From the NCBI RefSeq assembly GCF_004135205.1, contig NZ_CP035490.1, positions 682,001 through 746,000 of the forward strand: DNA of 64,000 nucleotides, given 5' to 3'. Below, in pieces: positions 8,928 through 16,664 of this stretch (position 1 is the stretch's first letter; each line of letters begins with the position of its first letter). The notes below the pieces were generated by a model. That model made no database searches. It was not told the origin of the DNA and worked only from the letters and a program-made list of their open reading frames with translations. This DNA comes from Hahella sp. KA22 (GTDB lineage: Bacteria; Pseudomonadota; Gammaproteobacteria; Pseudomonadales; Oleiphilaceae). Made by a program: the position numbers and the translations under genes.

Positions 8928-9682
8928 GACTGCTCCTCGGACGGATCGATCTGATGCACGGCGATACGGTTTTTATGGCGAGCTTCGATTTCCCAGCCGA
9001 TGGGTTTATTGTCGAACTGGCGTTGTCCAATGGGGGCGAAAAATCCCTCTCTTTTACGGATGATACAGCCGACCGGGCAGACCTCCAGAGACATGGCGTA
9101 GTCGTCGATGGATGCGTCGGAGGCGGCCAGATTCTCCGCATTGACGCCAATCCGTTTGTGGATGCCGCGTCCCACATATTCAAAAATATTTTTGCCGTCC
9201 ACATCCCGGGAGGCGCGGATACAGCGCCCGCATAAGATACAGCGGTTGGTGTCCAGAGCGATATCCGGGTGCGAGGCGTCCACCGGGCGCACCGGTTGCA
9301 GATAGGGATACAGGCTGTCCTGGGAAATGCCCAGTCGATACGCCATGGCTTGCAGCTCGCAGCGTCCGCTGGCCTCGCAAATAGGACAAAGATGATTGCC
9401 CTCGTGAAACAGCATGCGCACCAAATCGCGACGATAACCCTGGACCTGAGGCGTATCGTTTTCGACGGTGACGCCCGGTTCCGCGGGCTGTGTGCAGGCC
9501 GCCGCAGTGCGGCCGTTAACTTTCACCGTACAGACGCGACAACTGCCCTGCGGGACTAAGCCCTCTACGTCGCAGAGACGAGGAATATAAACGCCAGCGT
9601 CGTCGCAGGCGTCCATGATGGTCTGGCCGGGTTTGGCGACGATGGTTTCGCCATCCACGCTAAATTCGAACTCTGTGCTCAT
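8924..9682 (-). CDS. hoxU: NAD-linked hydrogenase diaphorase subunit HoxU
   Basis: HoxU resembles the N-terminal part of NuoG and wires the hydrogenase to the flavin subunit. In the 252-residue protein the N-terminal ferredoxin-like domain binds [2Fe-2S] through Cys37, Cys48, Cys51 and Cys63. A His-Cys3 cluster site follows (HEGNHLCPICEASGRC, residues 93-108). A [4Fe-4S] site is made by CILCGRC and CPVGC further on. The gene overlaps both neighbours by 4 bases, so the four subunits are translationally coupled. A GGAGACAAGG ribosome binding site precedes the start. Confidence 0.94.
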   Translation of the reverse strand: MSTEFEFSVDGETIVAKPGQTIMDACDDAGVYIPRLCDVEGLVPQGSCRVCTVKVNGRTAAACTQPAEPGVTVENDTPQVQGYRRDLVRMLFHEGNHLCPICEASGRCELQAMAYRLGISQDSLYPYLQPVRPVDASHPDIALDTNRCILCGRCIRASRDVDGKNIFEYVGRGIHKRIGVNAENLAASDASIDDYAMSLEVCPVGCIIRKREGFFAPIGQRQFDNKPIGWEIEARHKNRIAVHQIDPSEEQS

Positions 9683-11514
9683 TCCTTGTCTCCATAAGCC
9701 GGGTCATAGATGAGCGAGCGCCGCTTGGCGATGATTCTGGCCTCGTCCAGCGCCTTTTGAATATTGAAGCCCGCCTGCATGCCTCCGGGTCGTTCCTTCA
9801 CCATGGCGGAATAGACCAGTGGGAAGTATTCCATGGTGGAGAGTATGGGGTTGGGGGAAGTGTGTCCGAGCCCGCAGCGGCTGGTGGCGATGATGGTGTC
9901 GCTCAGGTTGCGCAGATAATCCAGATCCTCCGGTTCACCCTCTCCGTGCATGATTTTTTCCAGCCCTTTTTTCAGGAATACATTGCCTACGCGACAGGGC
10001 GTACAGTAGCCGCAGCTTTCCTCAATGAAGAAGTCCATGTAGTAGGCGGCGGCTTCAAGAATATTACGGGAGCTGTTGAAGCAGACAATGGCGCCGGCGG
10101 AGGCGAGATCTTCAAAACACAGGCGGCGGTGAAATTCGGTGCGCCCCACTATCTGGCCGCTGGCGCCGCCGACTACGATAGCTGCGGCGTCCTGTGCGCC
10201 AGCCTGCGCGAGAATTTCCTCCAGGGTGACGCCAAAGGCGACTTCATAAATTCCAGGTCGAACGCAGTCTCCGCTGATGCTGAGCAACTTGGTTCCAGAG
10301 CTGCCCGTGGTTCCCATGCCGCGGAACCATTGCGCGCCTTGCTCCATGATGCGCGGAACGCAGCTCAGGGTTTCGACGTTATTAACAACAGTAGGGTGGC
10401 CCAGGTAGCCGGATTGCACAGGAAACGGCGGCCGGTTTTTGGGCTCGCCGCGCTTGCCTTCGCAGGAGCTGATCAGAGAGCTTTCTTCCCCGCAGATATA
10501 GGCGCCGGCGCCCATCTGTATGCGAATATCGAAAGCAAAATCGTCTCGTCCGAGAATGCTGGCGCCCAGTAAATTCTGTTCCCGGCGCTGTTGCAGTTTT
10601 TCTTCCAGATAGGCGCGCAGATAGCGGTATTCGCCGCGCAGATAGAGAATGCCGTGGCGGGCGCCTACTGCGTAGGCGGCGATCGTCATGCCGGCGAACA
10701 GCAGGTCGGGTTTCTCGGTCAACAGTACACGGTCCTTGAACGTGCCCGGTTCGCCTTCATCCGCGTTACAGATGACGTAACGTTCTTCAGCGGGAGTGTT
10801 CGCCGCCAGTCGCCATTTTCGGCCAGTAGGAAACCCGGCGCCGCCGCGTCCGCGCAGAAGCGACTCTTCTACCTGGGCGATCACCTCCAGCGGCGATAAC
10901 TGCAAAGCGGCGCGCAGGCCCTGTTCTGGATCAGCGTCGGTCAAAAGAACCGGTCCGGGCTGACGAATATTATTGCGCACCATGGCCTGGACGAGGGGAT
11001 GGCCGTTGGCGCCATCGCCGGTTTTGCCGATCAGTGTTTGCGGGTCTTTGGACTTGCGCAGAGTTCGCAGGATGCTTTTGACTTTGGCTGGCGTCAGACG
11101 GGTGACGACTACATCGTTGATCAATGCGGCAGGAGCCTGATCGCACATGCCGATGCAGGGGGTAAACTCCAGGGAAAAAGCGCCGTCGGCGCTGGTTTCG
11201 CCCGGCTGGATTCCGAGTGCGTCGGAAAACGCCTCGGCGATGGCTTGCGCGCCGGCATGACGGTCGACAATGTCATCACACAAGCGAATGGTGATATCGC
11301 CTTTGCGTTTGTCGGAGAAAAAAGCATAGAAACTGACGACGCCTTCCACTTCCACCCGGTAGGTTCCGGTGAGAGAGGCGATCAGCGACATCGCCTCGCC
11401 ATCGATGCAGCGCAGCTTGTCCTGCACTCGCCACAGGATGTCCATCATCCGGCGCGGGTCGTTGTCGTAGTCGGCGCAGACTTGCTTGATGAGAGTTGCG
11501 TTATCGTTATCCAT
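9679..11514 (-). CDS. hoxF: NAD-linked hydrogenase diaphorase subunit HoxF
   Basis: HoxF binds FMN and NAD(H) and is the diaphorase catalytic subunit. Residues 1 to about 150 resemble NuoE and the rest NuoF. The NuoF part shows the NADH/FMN glycine-rich segment GRGGAGFPTGRKW, the CNADEGEPGTF block, YLRGEYRY, and the [4Fe-4S] ligands ESCGYCTPCR and a downstream RCGLG. In the NuoE part the second Cys pair (Cys120, Cys124) is present, but at the first only Cys79 remains; the partner position, about residue 84, is Asp. The ATG at 11514 has a GGGACG site upstream; a longer reading from TTG at 11586 was rejected. It is the first gene of the operon, so the promoter should lie in 11515-11661. Confidence 0.94.
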   Translation of the reverse strand: MDNDNATLIKQVCADYDNDPRRMMDILWRVQDKLRCIDGEAMSLIASLTGTYRVEVEGVVSFYAFFSDKRKGDITIRLCDDIVDRHAGAQAIAEAFSDALGIQPGETSADGAFSLEFTPCIGMCDQAPAALINDVVVTRLTPAKVKSILRTLRKSKDPQTLIGKTGDGANGHPLVQAMVRNNIRQPGPVLLTDADPEQGLRAALQLSPLEVIAQVEESLLRGRGGAGFPTGRKWRLAANTPAEERYVICNADEGEPGTFKDRVLLTEKPDLLFAGMTIAAYAVGARHGILYLRGEYRYLRAYLEEKLQQRREQNLLGASILGRDDFAFDIRIQMGAGAYICGEESSLISSCEGKRGEPKNRPPFPVQSGYLGHPTVVNNVETLSCVPRIMEQGAQWFRGMGTTGSSGTKLLSISGDCVRPGIYEVAFGVTLEEILAQAGAQDAAAIVVGGASGQIVGRTEFHRRLCFEDLASAGAIVCFNSSRNILEAAAYYMDFFIEESCGYCTPCRVGNVFLKKGLEKIMHGEGEPEDLDYLRNLSDTIIATSRCGLGHTSPNPILSTMEYFPLVYSAMVKERPGGMQAGFNIQKALDEARIIAKRRSLIYDPAYGDKE

Positions 11515-11661
11515 GCTTCGTCCCGTCAGCGCGTGTGAAGTTGCCTGGTTGGGTTGATGACGCTGAGCGGCGGATGCAGGTCGCAACGCCGCCCAGCGTA
11601 TTCCATAGTATCGTCATTCAGGGAAGGTATTTTGACGTGAGTCTGTTTTTCCCTGAAAAAT

Positions 11662-12339
11662 CTATAGCTTAAGAGATGCGATCCATTCAGGTACGCCGGC
11701 GCAGGCGGTTTTACGGATAATCGTGGCGCCTTTGACTTTCACATCTTCGCCGGGATCGATTACCGTTATCGAGCAATGTTCTGGCGTGCAGTCCACCAGA
11801 CCCGCAGCGGGATACACTTGCAAGGACGTACCGACTACTAGCAGCGCATCCGCTGTGGCCACGATATCCGCAGCGGCCTCCAGCATCGGGACCATTTCTC
11901 CGAACCAGACCACATGCGGTCGCATTTGTTTGCCTTGAGGACATAGATCACCCAGCGCAATATCCCGGTCATCCAGATCAACCAGATAACGTTCATCGAC
12001 ACTGCTGCGCGCTTTCATGATTTCACCGTGCAGGTGTACGACGTTGCTGGACCCTGCGCGCTCGTGCAGGTCATCGATGTTTTGCGTGATGATGGTGACG
12101 CGATGTTGCGATTCCAGCGCGGCGAGGGCCATGTGCGCGGCATTGGGCTGGGCTTCCCGCGCCTGCTGGCGCCGGGTGTTGTAGAACTCCAGCACTAATT
12201 GCGGGTTGCGCTCCCAGCCGCCAGGGGACGCCAGATCATGTACGCTGTATTGTTTCCATAGTCCGCCTACGTCCCGGAACGTAGGCAGGCCGCTTTCGGC
12301 GCTTATGCCAGCGCCGCTGAGCACGACGATATGAGCCAC
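11662..12339 (-). CDS. cobB: NAD-dependent protein deacylase (sirtuin)
   Basis: The 225-residue protein is a Sir2-type deacylase that uses NAD to remove acyl groups from lysines. It has GAGISAESGLPTFRD for NAD binding, TQNIDDLHERAG, and the catalytic His104 in HLHGE. A Tyr53-x-x-Arg56 pair (FYNTRR) matches the residues that favour succinyl and malonyl substrates in SIRT5 and E. coli CobB. The zinc ribbon is degenerate: only one Cys (DLCPQG) remains in the region that normally holds four. Translation starts at GTG with GAGGA about 7 bases upstream. The gene is monocistronic, ending 148 bases before hoxF starts. Confidence 0.9.
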   Translation of the reverse strand: MAHIVVLSGAGISAESGLPTFRDVGGLWKQYSVHDLASPGGWERNPQLVLEFYNTRRQQAREAQPNAAHMALAALESQHRVTIITQNIDDLHERAGSSNVVHLHGEIMKARSSVDERYLVDLDDRDIALGDLCPQGKQMRPHVVWFGEMVPMLEAAADIVATADALLVVGTSLQVYPAAGLVDCTPEHCSITVIDPGEDVKVKGATIIRKTACAGVPEWIASLKL

Positions 12340-12475
12340 GAACTTTCCTCAAAGTATGATTAGCTGTGCGTTCACCGGCATACGCCGGCCTGGAAAGAGC
12401 CGCCGAAGTTAAGCGGCCCAACAGGGCTAAACATAGCCCGGCGCGGCGCCGGGGTAAAGCTCGGACAGATCGGGG

Positions 12476-13018
12476 TTAGAGAACGCTTTCCACGGCGGCG
12501 ATGAAGTCCGGGTCTTCCGGCGTAGTGCGACTGGGAAATGCGGCGACGACGCGACCTTCCTTGTCTACCACATATTTATGAAAGTTCCATTGCGGAGGCT
12601 GCCCGGTCTGTTCCGCCAGATTTCGGAACAAGGGATGCGCGTTCGGTCCTTTGACAGGATGTGCGTCCGTCATGGTGAAGGTGACGCCGTAATTAACGAA
12701 ACACACTTCCGCCGTTTTTTCTGCATCGTTGTCTTCCTGATTAAAGTCGTCCGAGGGCATGCCGATGACTTCCAGACCTTGTTCCCGATAGCGCTTATAC
12801 ATCGCCTCCAGCCCTTTGAACTGAGGGGTAAAACCGCAGTAGCTCGCCGTATTAACGATCACCAGCGGCTTGCCGGCGAAGCGTTCGCATAGATTGATGG
12901 ATTGGCTGGAGTGCAGTTTTTTGACGTCGCCGTCCAGCAAGGCGGGGCAGGCCGCCAGCGCTGACGCGCTTTGGCACAGTAAAAGGCTCAATAAGGCTGT
13001 TTTGATGAATCTGGGCAT
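12476..13018 (-). CDS. exported glutathione peroxidase-family protein
   Basis: This 180-residue thiol peroxidase has an N-terminal signal peptide ending near ALAAC, so it probably works in the periplasm or envelope. The peroxidatic residue is Cys61 in [11 protein letters not shown], in place of the selenocysteine of animal enzymes. The usual second motif (GFPCNQF) is altered to [11 protein letters not shown], so the typical resolving Cys position is Ser. The WNFHKYVV motif supplies the conserved Trp and Asn. It likely reduces hydroperoxides with thioredoxin-like donors. AAGGA lies 8 bases before the ATG. Confidence 0.88.
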   Translation of the reverse strand: MPRFIKTALLSLLLCQSASALAACPALLDGDVKKLHSSQSINLCERFAGKPLVIVNTASYCGFTPQFKGLEAMYKRYREQGLEVIGMPSDDFNQEDNDAEKTAEVCFVNYGVTFTMTDAHPVKGPNAHPLFRNLAEQTGQPPQWNFHKYVVDKEGRVVAAFPSRTTPEDPDFIAAVESVL

Positions 13019-13225
13019 GACCGTTTTCCTTGTTAGTCAGTATTAACTGATTGTGCGGCAGGGCGCTGGCGAAAGTCTATGGTGACCGGGAGCGCGGCGT
13101 AGCCGTCGCCAATAATTACGGAGTCAGTCTTACTATAGATTGCAGTTTGATTGCGCGCGCCACTTGAACCGGTGAAAAAAGCAGGCCTAGAATAATTGAC
13201 CTTTGGTCATTATGAGGCGTTAGCC

Positions 13226-13996
13226 ATGTTCAACTCCCACAATTTTGATGTGCTCGGCTCCACGCTGGCGTCCACTCTGCGACGTTGGCGGGGCACGATG
13301 GGCAGCAGCAAAACGGCGCAGCCTGAGAAAGCGCCAGAACTTTTTGATCGCGAAGGCTGTCCGCATTGCCGTCTGGTGCGGGAAGCTCTGACGGAGTTGA
13401 ACCTCGACGCCATGATTTATCCGGTTCCGCAAGGCGGCGTCAGGCACCGTCAGCGTTTACAGGAACTTTCCGGTGGCGACACGGTCCCATTTCTGTACGA
13501 TCCAAATACGGATGAAAAAATTGCGGGCGCGCAGGCTATCGTAACTTACCTGTTTCGTCAGTATCGCGCCAAACAGCCGCCTGCGGCGCTGAGGGAATCC
13601 TTCATTAATATGACGGGCTCCAGGCTGGCGACTTTGGTGCGAGGCGGGAAAGGCCTGACAGCGGCGCCATCAAATGCGCCGAAGAAACCCCTGGCGCTGT
13701 ACAGTTTTGAATCCAGTCCCTTCTCGCGATTAGTGCGCGAACGCCTATGCGAACTGGAGTTGCCCTACCTTCTGGTCAATCTGAGCAAGCAGCAGTTGGC
13801 GGATTTGGGGCCGGCGGCGCAACGGCTGCATTTGGGCGATTACAAACCTTTGCCGGGAAGTAAAAGAGAGGCTTTTCTCAAGGAGCATGGACGCGTACAG
13901 GCGCCGTTTCTGGTGGACCCGAATCGCGGGGAAGGCGCAGGGTTGTTTGAATCTGCGGAAATTATCAAGTATCTGAACGCCGCTTATGCTGTCTGA
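13226..13996 (+). CDS. protein with two glutaredoxin/GST-type thioredoxin folds
   Basis: The 256-residue product has two successive thioredoxin-like domains of the glutathione S-transferase N-terminal type. The first, about residues 45-115, has a CPHC redox motif (DREGCPHCRLVREAL) followed by the cis-Pro region TVPFLYDP. The second, about residues 155-253, has the same layout (ESSPFSRLVRERL, then QAPFLVDPNRG), but SPFS replaces the Cys pair. GAGG lies 8 bases before the ATG; a TTG ten codons earlier was rejected. It could be a redox enzyme or regulator; the substrate is unknown. Confidence 0.8.
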   Translation: MFNSHNFDVLGSTLASTLRRWRGTMGSSKTAQPEKAPELFDREGCPHCRLVREALTELNLDAMIYPVPQGGVRHRQRLQELSGGDTVPFLYDPNTDEKIAGAQAIVTYLFRQYRAKQPPAALRESFINMTGSRLATLVRGGKGLTAAPSNAPKKPLALYSFESSPFSRLVRERLCELELPYLLVNLSKQQLADLGPAAQRLHLGDYKPLPGSKREAFLKEHGRVQAPFLVDPNRGEGAGLFESAEIIKYLNAAYAV

Positions 13997-14313
13997 ACCT
14001 GCGGATTGTGCTGATAATTACTTGAAAGCATTCATATTCCCGCCGCGCTATACTGTCGCTCCTTAACCTATCGCGCGTCCCTGCAACCTAATGGACGCGC
14101 GCCGCGTGTTCTACAGGGAGCGTCCTTTCTTTGGGAGTGGGTGAAATGAGGAGGGCGTTTCGCAACAAACTCTCATGACTATACAAAATAGGCATTGAAG
14201 CCAACGCGGGCAATTGCCATGATTAGCAGCTCGGCCTGCGCCGCTTATCGCGGTCGGATGCGCCAATTATGGAATCTCGAACAACTATCTGGATGAATGT
14301 GCTAGGGCTAGAA
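13997..14313. other. intergenic region with a GC-rich hairpin
   Basis: This gap of about 317 bases holds one GC-rich hairpin (listed separately) and presumably the promoter of the following lipoprotein gene. I see no gene longer than a dozen codons and no repeat. Confidence 0.5.
14072..14101 (+). terminator. GC-rich hairpin, possible terminator
   Basis: CGCGCGTCC (14072-14080) and GGACGCGCG (14093-14101) form a perfect 9-base stem with a 12-base loop, 76 bases past the preceding stop. No T-run follows, so it may be a structural or attenuating element instead. Confidence 0.35.
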
Positions 14314-15327
14314 ATGAAAAATAAGTTGTCTGCGAAGGACTTGTGCTTCTTTATACCGCGTAATTTGCTTCTGGTGGGGGCGGTTGCTCTCAGCGGTTGT
14401 AACATGTCTTCAATCAAACCCTCTACGGACTCCGGCGCCAAGACGGAAGACAAGCAGTACGCCACTCCCTCTACACCTGAAACGACAAATGCGACGACTT
14501 CGCAAGAAGCGGCGACGTCAACCACGCCAGGCATGACGGACGCAACCTCGGAAGCGGGATCTGCTACGATGCAAAGCGCCGATGGCGCTGATCAGACAGG
14601 CGCTGGCAAGACGGCGCAGAAGACCACATCCACTGCAAAACAGAAAACCACTACGCCTGCCGCTAAAAAGACCGTAAAGGAAAAAACGGCGACTAAGAAA
14701 ACCGCCAGTTCCTCAAACGGCGCATCCGCGAAAAAGAAAGATGCGGAGAAGCCGCAATCCAAGCCAGCGGCGACTAAAGAAAGCGTAAAGAAAGAACCCG
14801 CGAAAAAAGAAACGGCGGATACCAGCGCAGAGACAAAACCTGTCGTTGAGACCGCTATGCTGTCGCAACCAAAAGAAACATCAGGACTACAGATTACCGG
14901 CAGCATGCTGCCCTATGATTTTGGCGGCTGGATGCTGGAGAAGGATTGGGATAGCGCGCACATCGGCGTCTGTCGACTGCGTTCGGAGCGTCATCCAATA
15001 TTCGACGGCTATGAAAATTCCAACGTATGGATTGAGGTGTTGGCCAAAGAGGTCAACGTGTACACCAGATCGAACGTCGATCTGACCTATCCCGGCGTTG
15101 GCCTGCAGTTAGCGGAACAAACGGTTCTCGACTTTAATGAAGTGTTTCAGGAGACAAACGCGCGGATAAAAGGTGACCATACCCGCGCGCTGCAAAACGC
15201 CAGCAAACTGACGGTTAAATTAGGTTTCTGGCCCAGCTGGCCGCAGACCCAAACCCAGCAGGCGGTGATACCGGCGACGGTGTTGAAGCAGGCGATACCG
15301 GTTTTTCTTAACTGCAAAAACCTGTAA
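14314..15327 (+). CDS. lipoprotein with Lys/Thr/Ala-rich linker
   Basis: The 337-residue protein starts with a basic N-terminus, a hydrophobic core and a lipobox (VALSGC), so it should be a lipoprotein. After the Cys come about 150 residues of low complexity, rich in Thr, Ala, Lys and Glu (repeats of the TKKTA and KKEPA kind), likely an extended spacer crossing the periplasm or cell wall. The C-terminal 130 residues look folded (DFGGWMLEKDW, NVWIEVLAKEVNVYT, FWPSWPQTQ). No family was recognised. Several Met codons are possible starts; 14314 gives the usual length of a lipoprotein signal. It stands upstream of the haem sensor gene on the same strand. Confidence 0.75.
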   Translation: MKNKLSAKDLCFFIPRNLLLVGAVALSGCNMSSIKPSTDSGAKTEDKQYATPSTPETTNATTSQEAATSTTPGMTDATSEAGSATMQSADGADQTGAGKTAQKTTSTAKQKTTTPAAKKTVKEKTATKKTASSSNGASAKKKDAEKPQSKPAATKESVKKEPAKKETADTSAETKPVVETAMLSQPKETSGLQITGSMLPYDFGGWMLEKDWDSAHIGVCRLRSERHPIFDGYENSNVWIEVLAKEVNVYTRSNVDLTYPGVGLQLAEQTVLDFNEVFQETNARIKGDHTRALQNASKLTVKLGFWPSWPQTQTQQAVIPATVLKQAIPVFLNCKNL

Positions 15328-15429
15328 TCACGAATTAGGCGCGGGACTAATGGCGGCGGCGTCAAAGGTAATTGCAACGACCGCCCGGCCGAAAGAAAAA
15401 GTAAATCATAGCTGAAGGATGTTTCGGGG

Positions 15430-16314
15430 ATGACCTTAAGACTTAAATTTAACCTTGTATTGGGTTTGGCTTCTTGCGCCGGCATCGCCCTGGCGGCCTT
15501 TCTGGTGTATCAACTATTGCAGAAAAATGCGCGGGAAGAGGTGCTCGACAGCGCCCGGATCATGATGCAGAGCGCGTTCGCCGTACGCGGTTACACCGTT
15601 GATGAAGTGCGTCCATTGTTGGCGCTGCAGCAGAAGCGTCAGTTTCTACCGCAGACCGTGCCGGCTTATGCGGCGCACCGCTATATTGGCAAGCTGCAGA
15701 AGGAGTATCCTGAATACAGCTACCGGGAGGCGACGCTGAACCCAACCAACCCGGCGGATCGCGCTTCGGATTGGGAAGCGGATATTATCAACCATTTCCG
15801 CAACAACGACGGCGCGCCGGAACTGGTCGGCACCCGGGAAACGCCGACAGGCCCTTCGCTCTACATGAGCCGCCCGATCAAGATCACCGATCCGAAATGT
15901 CTGGCCTGTCACAGCACTCCCAGCGCGGCGCCGCAGACCATGATCGACATGTACGGCAGCTCCAACGGTTTCGGCTGGAAGCAGGATGAAGTGGTCGGCG
16001 CCCAGATCGTATCGGTGCCTATGTCGCTGCCGCTGCAACGGGCGGATGAAACCTTCAAGCTGTTTATCGGTTTGCTGGTGGGCGTCTTCCTGGTGATTGC
16101 TGTGCTGCTTAACGTCATGCTGGACTTCGTGGTTATCCGTCCAGTCAAGAAACTGTCCGATAAAGCTAACGAAGTCAGCTTGGGCGCGTTGGAAGCGGAG
16201 GAAATGCCGGTGAAAGGCAACGATGAGATTTCCTCGCTGACTCAGTCCTTTAACCGTATGCACCGCAGTTTGGCTAACGCTGTCAGATTGTTGGACGAGA
16301 CTGGCGAGCCTTGA
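15430..16314 (+). CDS. membrane sensor with haem c motif and HAMP domain (DUF3365 family)
   Basis: The 294-residue protein has a transmembrane helix at about residues 8-30, an extracytoplasmic DUF3365-type domain (about 35-200), a second membrane helix (about 205-230) and a cytoplasmic HAMP domain (about 230-285: VIRPVKKLSDKANEV, NDEISSLTQSFNRM). The sensor domain contains a haem c motif CLACH (157-161) after YMSRPIKIT. There is no kinase or methyl-accepting output domain, so it must act through a partner. The next gene encodes a soluble Ser/Thr kinase, an attractive but unproven partner. The ATG follows AAGGATGTTTCGGGG. Confidence 0.87.
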   Translation: MTLRLKFNLVLGLASCAGIALAAFLVYQLLQKNAREEVLDSARIMMQSAFAVRGYTVDEVRPLLALQQKRQFLPQTVPAYAAHRYIGKLQKEYPEYSYREATLNPTNPADRASDWEADIINHFRNNDGAPELVGTRETPTGPSLYMSRPIKITDPKCLACHSTPSAAPQTMIDMYGSSNGFGWKQDEVVGAQIVSVPMSLPLQRADETFKLFIGLLVGVFLVIAVLLNVMLDFVVIRPVKKLSDKANEVSLGALEAEEMPVKGNDEISSLTQSFNRMHRSLANAVRLLDETGEP

Positions 16315-16664
16315 GCATAAAGTAAACAGCTCAGGCAATATGCCAAAGCGCCTGACGATCGTGTCGGGCGCGTGTTGATTACAACCTTTTAAGTGGCCGC
16401 TATGGCGATGAAGTGAAGGATCGCGCTATATTGACCGCATTGTAAGTCAAGTCCGGGACCTCTTCTCAAACTTACAAAAATCAACGAATTGGTTTGTATG
16501 GTTCGAGTAAGCGTAGAGTAAGCTTACCTATAGTTAAGGACTTTTGGGGATACGCCGCACTGCTCTGTGCGCAGGCGGGTTAAATCGGATGTTACACGGA
16601 AGACGGCTGTCGGCGCCCGCTCAATAGCGGCGTGGCGGTTTGCTTTGCTCAGTACGTAAGAACT
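16315..16664. other. intergenic region before the Ser/Thr kinase
   Basis: This gap of 350 bases begins with a hairpin at 16348-16371 (GCGCCTGAC and GTCGGGCGC, one G-U pair) without a T-run, which may end the sensor transcript weakly. The remainder is mixed in composition and contains no coding frame I would support. It suggests that the kinase may have its own promoter. Confidence 0.45.

Noticed and set aside
11515-11661. Possible sigma-54 promoter before hoxF (TGGGCGGCGTTGC)
   Set aside because: The spacing between the GG and GC elements is 8 bases, not the required 10.
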